Source: Nitrosopumilus ureiphilus
GTDB lineage: Archaea > Thermoproteota > Nitrososphaeria > Nitrososphaerales > Nitrosopumilaceae
DNA length: 64,000 bases
NCBI RefSeq assembly: GCF_013407185.1
Contig: NZ_CP026995.1
Location: forward strand, 434,841-498,840
Direction of reading: 5' to 3'
Part shown: piece by piece, positions 46,742 through 54,168 of the stretch
Layout: each line of letters starts with the position of its first letter
Position numbering within the stretch: the stretch's first letter is position 1
The notes under the pieces: model-generated
What the model was told of the DNA's origin: nothing
The model's input: the letters and a program-made list of their open reading frames with translations, nothing else
The model's database searches: none
Position numbers and translations under genes: made by a program

Positions 46742-46947
46742 ATTTATAAATTCTAGGCGTGAGTTCGGGTTCTGTTTCGTCATCGGTTGTTTTCTCCGTG
46801 TTACTTTTCAGTTGCTGATTTTTTAATGGATACCATCTAATTCCATCAGAAGCATGTGGAATTGAAGTCAAAGGAGATAACAAATGGAAAACCTTGATTC
46901 AAAACGCCTGTAGATAATCATAAAAATACCTAGTTACAACCCAAACC

Positions 46948-47124
46948 ATGGCAAAAAAATTCGCTTGTGGGGATGTAGTTGATGGTTGTGCATGGTCAAC
47001 TACTGCAAAAGATGAAAATGAATTGTTTGAACAAATATCAGAACATGCAAAAAATGTTCATAATATGACAGACATTCCAGACGAAGTTATTCAAAAGGTC
47101 AAATCTAAAATTCAAGAAGTGTGA
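46948..47124 (+). CDS. DUF1059-family small protein, 58 aa
   Basis: FACGDVVDGCAWSTTAKDEN, EQISEHAKNVHNM and DEVIQKVKSKIQEV match the DUF1059 pattern (CxDxxxGCxxxxxxxxExEL...HAxxxHG). The two Cys and two His may bind metal. Function unknown in the family. A second member lies at 51669. Confidence 0.85.
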   Translation: MAKKFACGDVVDGCAWSTTAKDENELFEQISEHAKNVHNMTDIPDEVIQKVKSKIQEV

Positions 47125-47225
47125 TTTCAGCAACCAAAAAGTAACAGAGATAAGAAAAACCTAAGAGGTAACAGAACCTGAGTTCGCCATAGTTTTATAT
47201 TATGCCCTAAGGAAATCTCGATACA

Positions 47226-47522
47226 ATGGAATATGTTTACGCTGCTTTACTTCTTCACAAACTGGACAAAGAAGTTAACGAAGCAAACCTCACATCAGTT
47301 GTTAAAGCATCTGGTGCCGAAGTTAATGATGCTCAAGTTAAAGCACTAGTGGCAGCCTTGGCCGATGTTAACATCGATGAGGCAGTCAAAGCCGCACCTG
47401 TAGCAGTTGCAGCAGCCGCCCCAGCAGAGGCAGCCGGTGAAGCAAAGAAAGAAGAAGCACCTAAAGACGAAGGTAAAACCGAAGAAGCAGCCATGGAAGG
47501 ATTATCCTCACTATTTGGCTAA
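47226..47522 (+). CDS. rpl12: Ribosomal protein P1 (archaeal L12)
   Basis: 98 aa. Dimerisation helices ([20 protein letters not shown]), Ala-rich hinge and acidic tail ending EGLSSLFG, the part that recruits translation GTPases. In most archaea it follows L11-L1-P0; here P0 and L1 are about 15 kb away on the other strand, so the operon is broken up. Confidence 0.95.
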   Translation: MEYVYAALLLHKLDKEVNEANLTSVVKASGAEVNDAQVKALVAALADVNIDEAVKAAPVAVAAAAPAEAAGEAKKEEAPKDEGKTEEAAMEGLSSLFG

Positions 47523-47617
47523 ACAATACTTTTTTCAATTAAATTTTTAATCTTTATTCTTTCAAACTCGATCTTTTTCACTAATCTTAATTAGTAATAT
47601 TTCTGCCATTCTATTGA

Positions 47618-48250
47618 TTGGTGGATTTCTCTTTTCCAATAGATGGCTTTATCAGTATTTTAGATTACTTGGGGACAATTGCATTTGCAGTAACTGGAGC
47701 ATCAAAAGCAATCTCTCACAAAGCTGATGTCTTTGGAATTATTGTTTTGGCTACCGTAGTTGGAGTCGGTGGTGGAGTTACACGTGATGTAATCTTTGGA
47801 CGATTCCCAACAGCTTTCTCTGATCCAATCTATGTTACTCTAACTGTCATTACAGGAGTTGTGATGTTTTTTTTATTTACAAAAATGAAAAAGCAGATGA
47901 ATGTCTGGTTAATTTTTGATGCAGTAGGCTTGGGTGTGTTTTCTATACTAGGTGCATCCATTGCATACCAAATAGTGGGTTTGAATTTTCTTCCAATGCT
48001 ATTTGGTGGAATGATTACTGCAATTGGAGGTGGGATTCTCAGAGATGTCTTTGTTCGAGAAATTCCTATTGTCTTTGTAAAGGAAGTATATGCAATTGCA
48101 TCAATTATTGGAATTGTAATTTTTTATGTTACTTTGTCATCTGGTGTAGAGATTCAGATTGCATCAATTATTGGAATTGTAGCTGCTACTGGAATTAGAC
48201 TGCTTGCAATGAAGTTTAATTGGAATTTGCCCAAAGTACGAGAAGCATAA
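47618..48250 (+). CDS. TRIC-family (UPF0126/YicG) cation channel protein
   Basis: 210 aa, TTG (or GTG at 47621) start. Seven predicted helices arranged as a duplicated unit; both units carry the glycine-arginine-aspartate signature (VVGVGGGVTRDVIFGRFP, ITAIGGGILRDVFVREIP). Prokaryotic members form trimeric monovalent cation channels. Stand-alone gene. Confidence 0.88.
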   Translation: MVDFSFPIDGFISILDYLGTIAFAVTGASKAISHKADVFGIIVLATVVGVGGGVTRDVIFGRFPTAFSDPIYVTLTVITGVVMFFLFTKMKKQMNVWLIFDAVGLGVFSILGASIAYQIVGLNFLPMLFGGMITAIGGGILRDVFVREIPIVFVKEVYAIASIIGIVIFYVTLSSGVEIQIASIIGIVAATGIRLLAMKFNWNLPKVREA

Positions 48251-48388
48251 GTAAAATTTAGAGTGAATTTAATGCTCATCTGTTTGGACCCATCATAAAA
48301 TCTGGAATTTAATAATGAATAGTTTTGTTTGGTCTTTGATGGAGTGATTTTTCTATAGTTCATAGGTCTTGATTTTGAATTTAATTGA

Positions 48389-48637
48389 TCATGAATTTGG
48401 GATTAACACTAAAAAAATTTTTTCAAATTCAAACAATGAATGTTCTAAATTTTTGATATTGTGACATAAATTACCATCACAATTAATCTGAATATCTGTA
48501 GACTCTTGTTTTATCTTTGTAGGTCTAGGGATATTTGCTATCTTCATTGTGTGCGTTCCTACAACTGCAAGAGATACTGACATCAAAATTAGTGGCAATA
48601 AGACTAACAATGAAATTTCTCTAAACATTTTTTTCAT
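48389..48637 (-). CDS. Small exported protein, 82 aa
   Basis: N-terminal membrane helix/signal (ISLLVLLPLILMSVSLAVVG), then a hydrophilic part with INCDGNLCHNIKNLEHS, recalling the CGDxxC motif of the protein at 43238. The start lies 35 nt from the palindrome at 48673, with a TTTAATATCC TATA-like element between. Confidence 0.6.
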   Translation of the reverse strand: MKKMFREISLLVLLPLILMSVSLAVVGTHTMKIANIPRPTKIKQESTDIQINCDGNLCHNIKNLEHSLFEFEKIFLVLIPNS

Positions 48638-48672
48638 ATTGCCTGATATCTTTAGTGGATATTAAACATCAA

Positions 48673-48685
48673 TTAACATAGTTAA
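48673..48685. promoter_or_regulatory. Palindromic site 1 (TTAACATAGTTAA)
   Basis: Between divergent genes: 35 nt to the start at 48637 and 38 nt to the ATG at 48724. One of six such sites in 48.6-53.3 kb; one base differs from the others. Confidence 0.75.
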
Positions 48686-48723
48686 TCCATCTTTATATCA
48701 TGTTTTTAGGATCTACAATCAAT

Positions 48724-49011
48724 ATGAAAAATCCGTTCAGTAAAAAAAATAATTGCACACAATGTGATGCAAAATTCTCAGACCATGGTGATTTGATAGT
48801 TCATGTAAGACACGAACATCATAAAACCATTCTAAAATGTCAGAAATGTGGTCAAGAATTCATTCATGAAAAAGATAGACTACATCATGCAAGAAAGGAA
48901 CGCGAGGAGGAACTGCGAGAAAGATCTCATAGAGATTCATATCCAGAAGAATCCGGAACCACTCAAGACAGAGTGACTCGACACACTAGTCATTTTGATG
49001 ATAAATTATAA
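48724..49011 (+). CDS. C2H2 zinc-finger protein
   Basis: 95 aa from the ATG at 48724 (MKNPFSKKNNCTQCDAKFSD); an ATG at 48700 would lie too close to the TATA box. Two C2H2 fingers: CTQCDAKFSDHGDLIVHVRH and CQKCGQEFIHEKDRLHHARK. Arg/Glu-rich helical tail. Likely nucleic-acid or protein binding. First of three C2H2 genes driven from TTAACAWTGTTAA sites. Confidence 0.82.
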   Translation: MKNPFSKKNNCTQCDAKFSDHGDLIVHVRHEHHKTILKCQKCGQEFIHEKDRLHHARKEREEELRERSHRDSYPEESGTTQDRVTRHTSHFDDKL

Positions 49012-49069
49012 GATAAATGAAAAGATAGTTCATTTGAGATAAAAGATGAATTATGTGGTGTGTAGTTAA

Positions 49070-49378
49070 TTGAATCCTTTGTTTCAGCTTAGTACTAAAA
49101 GTTATGATAAAGAAATTCCAATAGTAACTCAAGCATTAACAGATCTGAAAAATGAATGTGCTGTGGAAAATGGATTTAAAATTGAAAAACCATTTGATAA
49201 ATTTGGTTGGACATTTTTTAATATTCAAATCAGTGAAGAATTGGCAAACACCATTGAAAAATCTGGAATCATGGAAGGTGCATTAGGGTATACAATTGGA
49301 GAACAGATGACCAATTTTATTGGACATTATCTGGAAAGCAAAGGAAGTTCTGTTAGAATAAGACAGATTGATTACTAA
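49070..49378 (+). CDS. Hypothetical protein, 102 aa
   Basis: TTG start (MNPLFQLSTKSYDKEIPIVT). Soluble alpha/beta protein with EKPFDKFGWTFFNIQISEEL and EGALGYTIGEQMTNFIGHYL. No family recognised. It follows the C2H2 gene by 58 nt and may be co-transcribed. Confidence 0.55.
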   Translation: MNPLFQLSTKSYDKEIPIVTQALTDLKNECAVENGFKIEKPFDKFGWTFFNIQISEELANTIEKSGIMEGALGYTIGEQMTNFIGHYLESKGSSVRIRQIDY

Positions 49379-49431
49379 GAATGATTAGAATTCAGACAAC
49401 TCCTTACAGAAATTATTCTTTAGAACTCTTT

Positions 49432-50154
49432 CTAGATATTGATTATTCCCAAATTGGCCAGTTCACTACCTATTCCATACCCTAATAACGCAATACCTGT
49501 TCCAAGACCTGCCATCTCTAATCCTCCAGCTAACCTGTTTGTGTTTGCCATTTTTGATTTAATTACGCCGACAGTAAATGATGTTGAAACACTAATCCCT
49601 ATTGCAATAAATAGTGCAGATAGTCCTGATGAAAAAAAGAATGGCAGTATTGGTAGCATCCCTCCAATTAAAAAAGAGACAAACATTCTCAGTGCACTTT
49701 TAATTGGGCTTCCGGCAATTTCTAAATTCAAGTTTAATTCTTCTGTAAGCATAGTATCTAACCAAACTTTTTTGTCAGAAGTTATTTTATTTACAATCAT
49801 TTCAAGATCTTTTCCAGAAAAACCCTTGGCTTTGTAGATGTCTGCTATTTCCTGTCTTTCATCATCTGGTTTATTTTCAATCTCCCATTTCTCACGTTTA
49901 ATTTCTGATGTGAGCAATTGTCTTTGAGTTTTTACTGCAAGATAATTTTGAACAGCCATAGCTTTTGCACCCGTAAACATCCCAACAAGTGCTGCAAGTA
50001 CTATGATGTTAGATGAAATGTCAGCTCCTCCTACACCTGCAGCAATTCCTAATGATGTGTTAATACCATCTCCAAATCCAAATACAAAATCCCGCATTGC
50101 ACTTGATTCCTTTAGATGAGGTTCAAGATGTCTTGGTTCTGAAATGTCTTTCAA
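49432..50154 (-). CDS. VIT1/CCC1-family iron/manganese transporter
   Basis: 240 aa. FVFGFGDGINTSLGIAAGVG and MAVQNYLAVKTQRQ are characteristic, followed by a cytosolic helical metal-binding segment (residues 75-135) and further helices to five in all. Homologues export Fe2+ or Mn2+ from the cytoplasm, using proton exchange. Here it probably protects against excess metal. Confidence 0.85.
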   Translation of the reverse strand: MKDISEPRHLEPHLKESSAMRDFVFGFGDGINTSLGIAAGVGGADISSNIIVLAALVGMFTGAKAMAVQNYLAVKTQRQLLTSEIKREKWEIENKPDDERQEIADIYKAKGFSGKDLEMIVNKITSDKKVWLDTMLTEELNLNLEIAGSPIKSALRMFVSFLIGGMLPILPFFFSSGLSALFIAIGISVSTSFTVGVIKSKMANTNRLAGGLEMAGLGTGIALLGYGIGSELANLGIINI

Positions 50155-50231
50155 TGGATTTATGATAAAATGCCGTTATTTAGAATTAGTTTAATTCTGA
50201 TTGATTATTCAATTAAGGCGTTGATGAATTT

Positions 50232-50717
50232 TCAAGATACTGTGATGATTCCCCTCATTTCTGGATGAATTGTGCAGTAATAATCAAAACTGCCTTCCTT
50301 GTCTGCCAAAAATGTGGCTGATTCACTTTGAAAATAGCTGAGATCTTTGATATGGACATTAAATTCATCAATATTGAGATTATGCTTTGATGTATTTCCT
50401 GACTCATTTTCTTCTTCATTAATTAAATGGATTTGAATTAGATTTCCCTTTGATGCAGTGATTGGAGGGGATGTGCCTTCTGAAAAAGGAAGTACTTTGC
50501 CTCCTTTTGTATGCTGATAATGATAACTTCCTTGAGCCGATTTTACTGCTTTTAGAAAAATGTTTGATGAAGGGGCAAAAACAAGACCATCAGAATTAAC
50601 TGGGCTAAAAGAGTTCAATGCAATGCCGCCAATCAAAACAACAACTCCGGCAATTATGGCAATTGAGATTAAGTTTGTCCTAGATAGTTTAGATGGTTTT
50701 TTCTTTTTTTTATCCAA
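50232..50717 (-). CDS. Membrane-anchored cupredoxin
   Basis: About 161 aa from the TTG at 50717. In-frame ATGs at 50741 and 50792 lie in or upstream of the TATA box (TATATATG, about 50738-50745), so they are unlikely starts. An N-terminal membrane helix (LISIAIIAGVVVLIGGIAL) anchors an extracellular blue-copper-like domain. Copper ligands: His in SKHNLNIDEF, and CTIHPEMRG giving CxxHxxxM. Such proteins carry electrons in the copper-based respiration of these archaea. Confidence 0.82.
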   Translation of the reverse strand: MDKKKKKPSKLSRTNLISIAIIAGVVVLIGGIALNSFSPVNSDGLVFAPSSNIFLKAVKSAQGSYHYQHTKGGKVLPFSEGTSPPITASKGNLIQIHLINEEENESGNTSKHNLNIDEFNVHIKDLSYFQSESATFLADKEGSFDYYCTIHPEMRGIITVS

Positions 50718-50752
50718 TGATGAGAAATAATTTTCATGCATATATACAATAA

Positions 50753-50765
50753 TTAACATTGTTAA
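50753..50765. promoter_or_regulatory. Palindromic site 2 (TTAACATTGTTAA)
   Basis: Symmetric between divergent genes: 35 nt to the cupredoxin TTG at 50717 and 35 nt to the C2H2 ATG at 50801. Both sides have an AT-rich TATA-like element directly after the site. Confidence 0.8.
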
Positions 50766-50800
50766 GGAACCACTAAAAGCAAAATTTTCCAATATTTCTT

Positions 50801-50956
50801 ATGGTATTTAGTAAAACTTGTCCCATATGCAAACAAGACTTTATTTCACTTGAAACTTACATGTCTCATATCAAAAGTAATCACGACAAAGTTAGACCAG
50901 AAGAATTTGTGAAAAGTAATGGTGAATTAAAATGGTCTTTTAGAAGTAATGATTAG
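50801..50956 (+). CDS. Small C2H2 zinc-finger protein, 51 aa
   Basis: One finger, CPICKQDFISLETYMSHIKS followed by NHDK (C-x2-C...H-x4-H), then a short tail. Below usual length cut-offs. Divergent from the cupredoxin gene across palindromic site 2. Confidence 0.78.
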   Translation: MVFSKTCPICKQDFISLETYMSHIKSNHDKVRPEEFVKSNGELKWSFRSND

Positions 50957-50990
50957 ATATTTCTTATTACATTAAAAATAATTTGTCCTT

Positions 50991-51644
50991 TTAAGATAAC
51001 CCCATTGAGGTTTTTGTTACTTTCATTATAATTCCACTAAATGAAATAGATGAAAGAAAATACCACGCCCAAAGATAGAGTGCATTTTCTTGTGTACAAA
51101 CATTGGCCGAATCAGATACTTGTTGAGCAGTACATGTTAAGTGAAAGAAATCCCCTGGGAAAATGTTTAGTGGAATTGGAGACAATGCAACTGTGTGTGA
51201 AAATAACTGTGGCAACACAAGATAAAAAATCAAGATTAATGGTACAAAAGTAATCATCATAGGTTTCATGTTCATTTGCATCATCTCCATTGACATTTTG
51301 TTCATGTAAGATGACTTTTTGCTCAGTTGGGCTATTTTTGCCTGATCTTTTGCTCTCATTGCAGCCATTCTTTCTTTTTGCCATGCCTTAGTTTCAGTCA
51401 TTATTCGTTTCAGCTTTGTTTGATCAACTAATTTTTTTCTGACAGTGGAATTAAAGAAATTCAGTAAAATTCCAAATCCTGTCACGCCAAATAATGTTGG
51501 AATTACCCCCTTCACTATGGGATTGTCACTGCCCAGTGTACCTCTATTTTGTCCAAGAAATTCAAAAATTCCGCCATTATCCCCTTGAAGAAAGAAAGAA
51601 TCTAAGAATAACAATATGGAATTATAGTCTAAACTTTCAATCAT
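50991..51644 (-). CDS. EMC3/TMCO1-like (DUF106) membrane insertase homologue
   Basis: 217 aa. N-terminal hydrophobic segment, membrane helix around GVIPTLFGVTGFGILLNFF, a cytosolic coiled coil (MTETKAWQKERMAAMRAKDQ, LSKKSSYMNKMSMEMMQMNM), then helices (ITFVPLILIFYLVLPQLF; LWAWYFLSSISFSGIIMKV). This layout is that of the archaeal DUF106 branch of the Oxa1/YidC superfamily, thought to assist membrane-protein insertion. It follows the DUF1059 gene by 24 nt, so it may share palindromic site 3. Confidence 0.82.
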   Translation of the reverse strand: MIESLDYNSILLFLDSFFLQGDNGGIFEFLGQNRGTLGSDNPIVKGVIPTLFGVTGFGILLNFFNSTVRKKLVDQTKLKRIMTETKAWQKERMAAMRAKDQAKIAQLSKKSSYMNKMSMEMMQMNMKPMMITFVPLILIFYLVLPQLFSHTVALSPIPLNIFPGDFFHLTCTAQQVSDSANVCTQENALYLWAWYFLSSISFSGIIMKVTKTSMGLS

Positions 51645-51668
51645 GCAAAATCACTTCGATATTTTTCT

Positions 51669-51833
51669 TCAACGTGTTTTTCTCAAGATGAACTGCATTA
51701 GTGCTTCTTTTGAATAATCTATTCCATGCTCATTTTCAGTATGTTGCCCAAACTCATGCAACACCTGTTCCATTTCTCCTTCAGTAACAAAATCACACTC
51801 AAAACCATAGTCAGCACAAGCTAATTTTACCAA
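51669..51833 (-). CDS. DUF1059-family small protein, 54 aa
   Basis: TTG start. LACADYGFECDFVTEGEMEQ, LHEFGQHTENEHGID and ALMQFILRKTR match the DUF1059 pattern seen at 46948, with Cys pairs and the HxxxxHG-like HTENEHG. The start lies 37 nt from palindromic site 3, with AGTATATTAC as TATA box between. Confidence 0.8.
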   Translation of the reverse strand: MVKLACADYGFECDFVTEGEMEQVLHEFGQHTENEHGIDYSKEALMQFILRKTR

Positions 51834-51870
51834 TTAATGTTTTTGATAACTTGACAGTAATATACTTCAA

Positions 51871-51883
51871 TTAACATTGTTAA
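51871..51883. promoter_or_regulatory. Palindromic site 3 (TTAACATTGTTAA)
   Basis: 37 nt upstream of the DUF1059 start at 51833. On the plus side a short ORF begins with ATG at 51909. Confidence 0.75.
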
Positions 51884-51930
51884 CTAACATTTCAAATTGA
51901 AATTAAAATGCAGAAGCAAGTTGGGAACTT

Positions 51931-52029
51931 TTACCTAGTGTCTATAGACAGAAAACGAAAACTAGGACATGTATAGAGGATGGCATTACAGTCACTATTT
52001 CCCATTTGGAGTAGTAGTTGCTTCTGCAT
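51931..52029 (-). CDS. Very small ORF, 32 aa (MQKQ-type)
   Basis: MQKQLLLQMGNSDCNAILYT onward. The only support is its ATG 36 nt from palindromic site 4 with a CTAAATATC TATA-like element between. An inverted short copy of its start (ATGCAGAAGCAA) is at 51909-51920. It may be non-coding. Confidence 0.3.
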   Translation of the reverse strand: MQKQLLLQMGNSDCNAILYTCPSFRFLSIDTR

Positions 52030-52277
52030 TAGTCCATAATTGAGTTGTTGATATTTAGAGAATGCTTAACAATGTTAATCAAACAATCACTTGCTTGAAT
52101 GTTTTTTGTTTCTTGACTTTGTTCTAAGACGAACACTGCAACAAGGACCTCGGAGATATTTTGTTTCAATAAAAATTGAACATAACAAACATCTTTTTTG
52201 TCCTAATCCATAACGTAATGAATTTGAAATTGTGACACCTTTAACCTGTCACATATTCCTTACAACAAAAGTCATAT
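52030..52277. other. Intergenic stretch without a visible gene
   Basis: AT-rich; contains palindromic site 4 near its left end and otherwise no ORF or structure that I can support on either strand. Confidence 0.5.
52066..52078. promoter_or_regulatory. Palindromic site 4 (TTAACAATGTTAA)
   Basis: 36 nt from the small ORF start at 52029 on the minus strand. No convincing ORF at this spacing on the plus side. Confidence 0.7.
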
Positions 52278-52379
52278 CTAGCAAAATCTCCTCCTCCCTA
52301 TCTGAGATTTTTCTAATCTCCACCAATCATCGTTTCTTTTATCCAAAGTATTGTCTTCTTCATCTATTTTTTTCTTCAT
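52278..52379 (-). CDS. Very small ORF, 33 aa
   Basis: MKKKIDEEDNTLDKRNDDWW then RLEKSQIGRRRFC. Charged peptide; the ATG lies 34 nt from palindromic site 5 with a TTTTATTAAAA element between. Promoter spacing is the main support. Confidence 0.4.
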   Translation of the reverse strand: MKKKIDEEDNTLDKRNDDWWRLEKSQIGRRRFC

Positions 52380-52413
52380 AATTGTAATTAATTCAATTTT
52401 TAATAAAATTGAA

Positions 52414-52426
52414 TTAACATTGTTAA
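52414..52426. promoter_or_regulatory. Palindromic site 5 (TTAACATTGTTAA)
   Basis: Flanked by starts on both sides: 34 nt to 52379 (minus) and 38 nt to 52465 (plus). TATATACTATAAAC follows on the plus side. Confidence 0.75.
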
Positions 52427-52464
52427 GTATTTGCTATATACTATAAACAGGTAATGGATTAGAA

Positions 52465-52563
52465 ATGAGAATTTTAGAAAATTTCATCATACCTTTAATC
52501 GTAATAAATTCAAAACACATAAAACAAAATTCTCTGAATATTAAAGAGGAAGAATTTGCCTGA
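52465..52563 (+). CDS. Very small ORF, 32 aa, coupled to the next gene
   Basis: MRILENFIIPLIVINSKHIK then a polar end (LNIKEEEFA). Its stop overlaps the TTG start at 52556 by 8 nt. The start lies 38 nt from palindromic site 5. It could be a small amphipathic peptide or a leader ORF. Confidence 0.45.
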   Translation: MRILENFIIPLIVINSKHIKQNSLNIKEEEFA

Positions 52564-52924
52564 TAATCATAACAACATCCTAAGTTCAATGGATCTTTTC
52601 ATTGAAAAAATTCAGCAACTCAAGGGATTGATGTTGGGAGTCTCATTATCCGCTGTTATTTTGGCCCCACTTGCAATAGGAATATCCCTTTACTTGTTGA
52701 CACACCCAAAATTCCTCCATCTGGTAGAAAATGAGGGTGAATTTGCAATATTATTGACCGTTTTATTGACTGTGGTCTTAGTAACTTCTGGAATTTGGCT
52801 AGTTGCCGGAATACAACAATTTAGATCTCTTAATTCCTGGAACAAAAGATATTATAATTATCTGAAGAAACGTGAGGATTTAGATCGAGACATTTCATCA
52901 AAGTATCACTTAGACGAAGAATAA
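52556..52924 (+). CDS. Two-helix membrane protein, 122 aa
   Basis: TTG start (an ATG at 52589 is possible). Two membrane helices (LMLGVSLSAVILAPLAIGIS; ILLTVLLTVVLVTSGIWLVA) and a charged cytosolic tail (KRYYNYLKKREDLDRDISSK). No family recognised. Probably transcribed from palindromic site 5 with the short ORF before it. It overlaps the 3' end of the HTH gene. Confidence 0.6.
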   Translation: MPDNHNNILSSMDLFIEKIQQLKGLMLGVSLSAVILAPLAIGISLYLLTHPKFLHLVENEGEFAILLTVLLTVVLVTSGIWLVAGIQQFRSLNSWNKRYYNYLKKREDLDRDISSKYHLDEE

Positions 52925-53245
52925 ACATCCCAGATTTACTGAAGAATCAGAGGATTTTCCACTTCTTGGGAATAATTGTTCATAAGGTTCTAAGATTTCA
53001 TGACAAAAATTCATTCCTTTGGGCGTAACTTTGAAAATTGTAATTGTTCTTTTTCCTTCAACAGTCTCTATTCTCTGTAAAATGTCATTTTGTTCTAAAT
53101 TATCTAAAATTTCTTTGTGTTTTGAAATATTTAATCCACAAAAACTAAACAAAGCAGTTTGATTCAGATGTCCGTACTCTGAAAGAGTAAGAATGATGTC
53201 TTTTACAATGTATATTCGATCTCTATATTTTTTGGATTTTGTCAA
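52910..53245 (-). CDS. Winged-helix transcription regulator (HTH_45-like)
   Basis: 111 aa, TTG start. DRIYIVKDIILTLSEYGHLN, LFSFCGLNISKHKEILDNLE (recognition helix), LQRIETVEGKRTITIFKVTP (wing) and KGMNFCHEILEPYEQLF (dimer helix) match the small archaeal winged-helix family near Sso10a. Palindromic site 6 lies 53 nt upstream, so it may be autoregulated, and it is the only classical DNA-binding gene inside the palindrome cluster. It is therefore a candidate regulator (inference). Confidence 0.8.
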   Translation of the reverse strand: MTKSKKYRDRIYIVKDIILTLSEYGHLNQTALFSFCGLNISKHKEILDNLEQNDILQRIETVEGKRTITIFKVTPKGMNFCHEILEPYEQLFPRSGKSSDSSVNLGCLFFV

Positions 53246-53298
53246 TACTGATGATAGAATTCAAGGGACTTTAACTATTGTTACTAATCTATGATAGA

Positions 53299-53311
53299 TT
53301 AACAATGTTAA
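53299..53311. promoter_or_regulatory. Palindromic site 6 (TTAACAATGTTAA)
   Basis: 35 nt upstream of the C2H2 ATG at 53347, with CTTATAATGTT as TATA box between; 53 nt from the HTH gene start on the other side. Confidence 0.78.
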
Positions 53312-53346
53312 GCAACGCCTTATAATGTTAAATTATTAATTTTGAT

Positions 53347-53520
53347 ATGAAATCAAAGTTGCCTTTTAACAGGAATGTGGTGAAAAGCATTCTAAAAAGA
53401 GAAACTATCTTTTCAAACACATGCAAAATCTGTAATATGGAATTTACTGATCCAGAAAGAACCAAAAAGCACATGATAAAAGCACATTCAAAGCCAAAGC
53501 GCGAAAAACAAGATCATTGA
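53347..53520 (+). CDS. Small C2H2 zinc-finger protein, 57 aa
   Basis: A basic N-terminus, then one finger CKICNMEFTDPERTKKHMIK with AHSK (C-x2-C...H-x4-H) and a basic tail. The next gene starts 2 nt after its stop, so the two are co-transcribed from palindromic site 6. Confidence 0.78.
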   Translation: MKSKLPFNRNVVKSILKRETIFSNTCKICNMEFTDPERTKKHMIKAHSKPKREKQDH

Positions 53521-53522
53521 AA

Positions 53523-54047
53523 ATGGCAAAAGCATATGTCATGATGAACTGTGATTTGGGTTCTGAGAAAGAAGTAATTTCATCATTGAAAAAAATTGAT
53601 GGGATAAAAGAAGCTCGTGGGACACTTGGACTTTATGATATTGTAGCACAACTTGAACTAGATTCTGAAGAGAAAATTCGAGAAATTGTAACTAGGACTA
53701 TTCGTAAAATGCCAAAAATTCACACTACAGTGACATTGACTCGTTCAGAATCGGGAGAATTATTTCAATCATCTGAGAAATTAATTGGAGTAATGCTTGG
53801 ACAAAATCTTGCACAAGCATATGTGGTGATTCACTGTGATAAAGGCAAAGAGTATCCGACATTAAAAAATCTCAGTCACATACCTGAAGTAAAAGAAGTT
53901 GATGTGGTGTTTGGATTTTATGATGTTATTTGTAAAATAGAGACTCCTGATAACACCACATTGGAAAATATCGTTACTAAAGCAATACGGGCGCTACCTC
54001 ATATTAAATCAAGTATGACTCTGAACATAATCAATGAACAAGATTGA
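53523..54047 (+). CDS. Protein with two Lrp/AsnC ligand-binding (RAM) domains, no HTH
   Basis: 174 aa from the ATG at 53523. Two tandem RAM domains: AKAYVMMNCDLGSEKEVISS to RTIRKMPKIHTTVTL, and QAYVVIHCDKGKEYPTLKNL to KAIRALPHIKSSMTL. Each keeps the GxYDIVAxLE-like core (GLYDIVAQLE, GFYDVICKIE). Without a DNA-binding domain it probably senses small molecules or acts with a partner, perhaps the C2H2 protein encoded just before it. Confidence 0.85.
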   Translation: MAKAYVMMNCDLGSEKEVISSLKKIDGIKEARGTLGLYDIVAQLELDSEEKIREIVTRTIRKMPKIHTTVTLTRSESGELFQSSEKLIGVMLGQNLAQAYVVIHCDKGKEYPTLKNLSHIPEVKEVDVVFGFYDVICKIETPDNTTLENIVTKAIRALPHIKSSMTLNIINEQD

Positions 54048-54090
54048 AGCGACTCATCGTAATAATAACAAAAAGTGAGAAGTTAATTAC

Positions 54091-54168
54091 ATGAAATTAG
54101 GAATTAAACTTCTAATAATTGGAATCGTGGCAATTCTTGCTCAAGTTTTTGGGAATCTTTTATTTTAA
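54091..54168 (+). CDS. Single-helix membrane peptide, 25 aa
   Basis: MKLGIKLLIIGIVAILAQVF then GNLLF. A basic N-terminus and one hydrophobic helix. 43 nt after the RAM protein gene. Such peptides are common, but short length makes this uncertain. Confidence 0.35.
   Translation: MKLGIKLLIIGIVAILAQVFGNLLF

Noticed and set aside
46692-46883. Minus-strand ORF of 63 aa
   Set aside because: Overlaps the 3' end of the gene at 46232, and its composition does not look protein-like.
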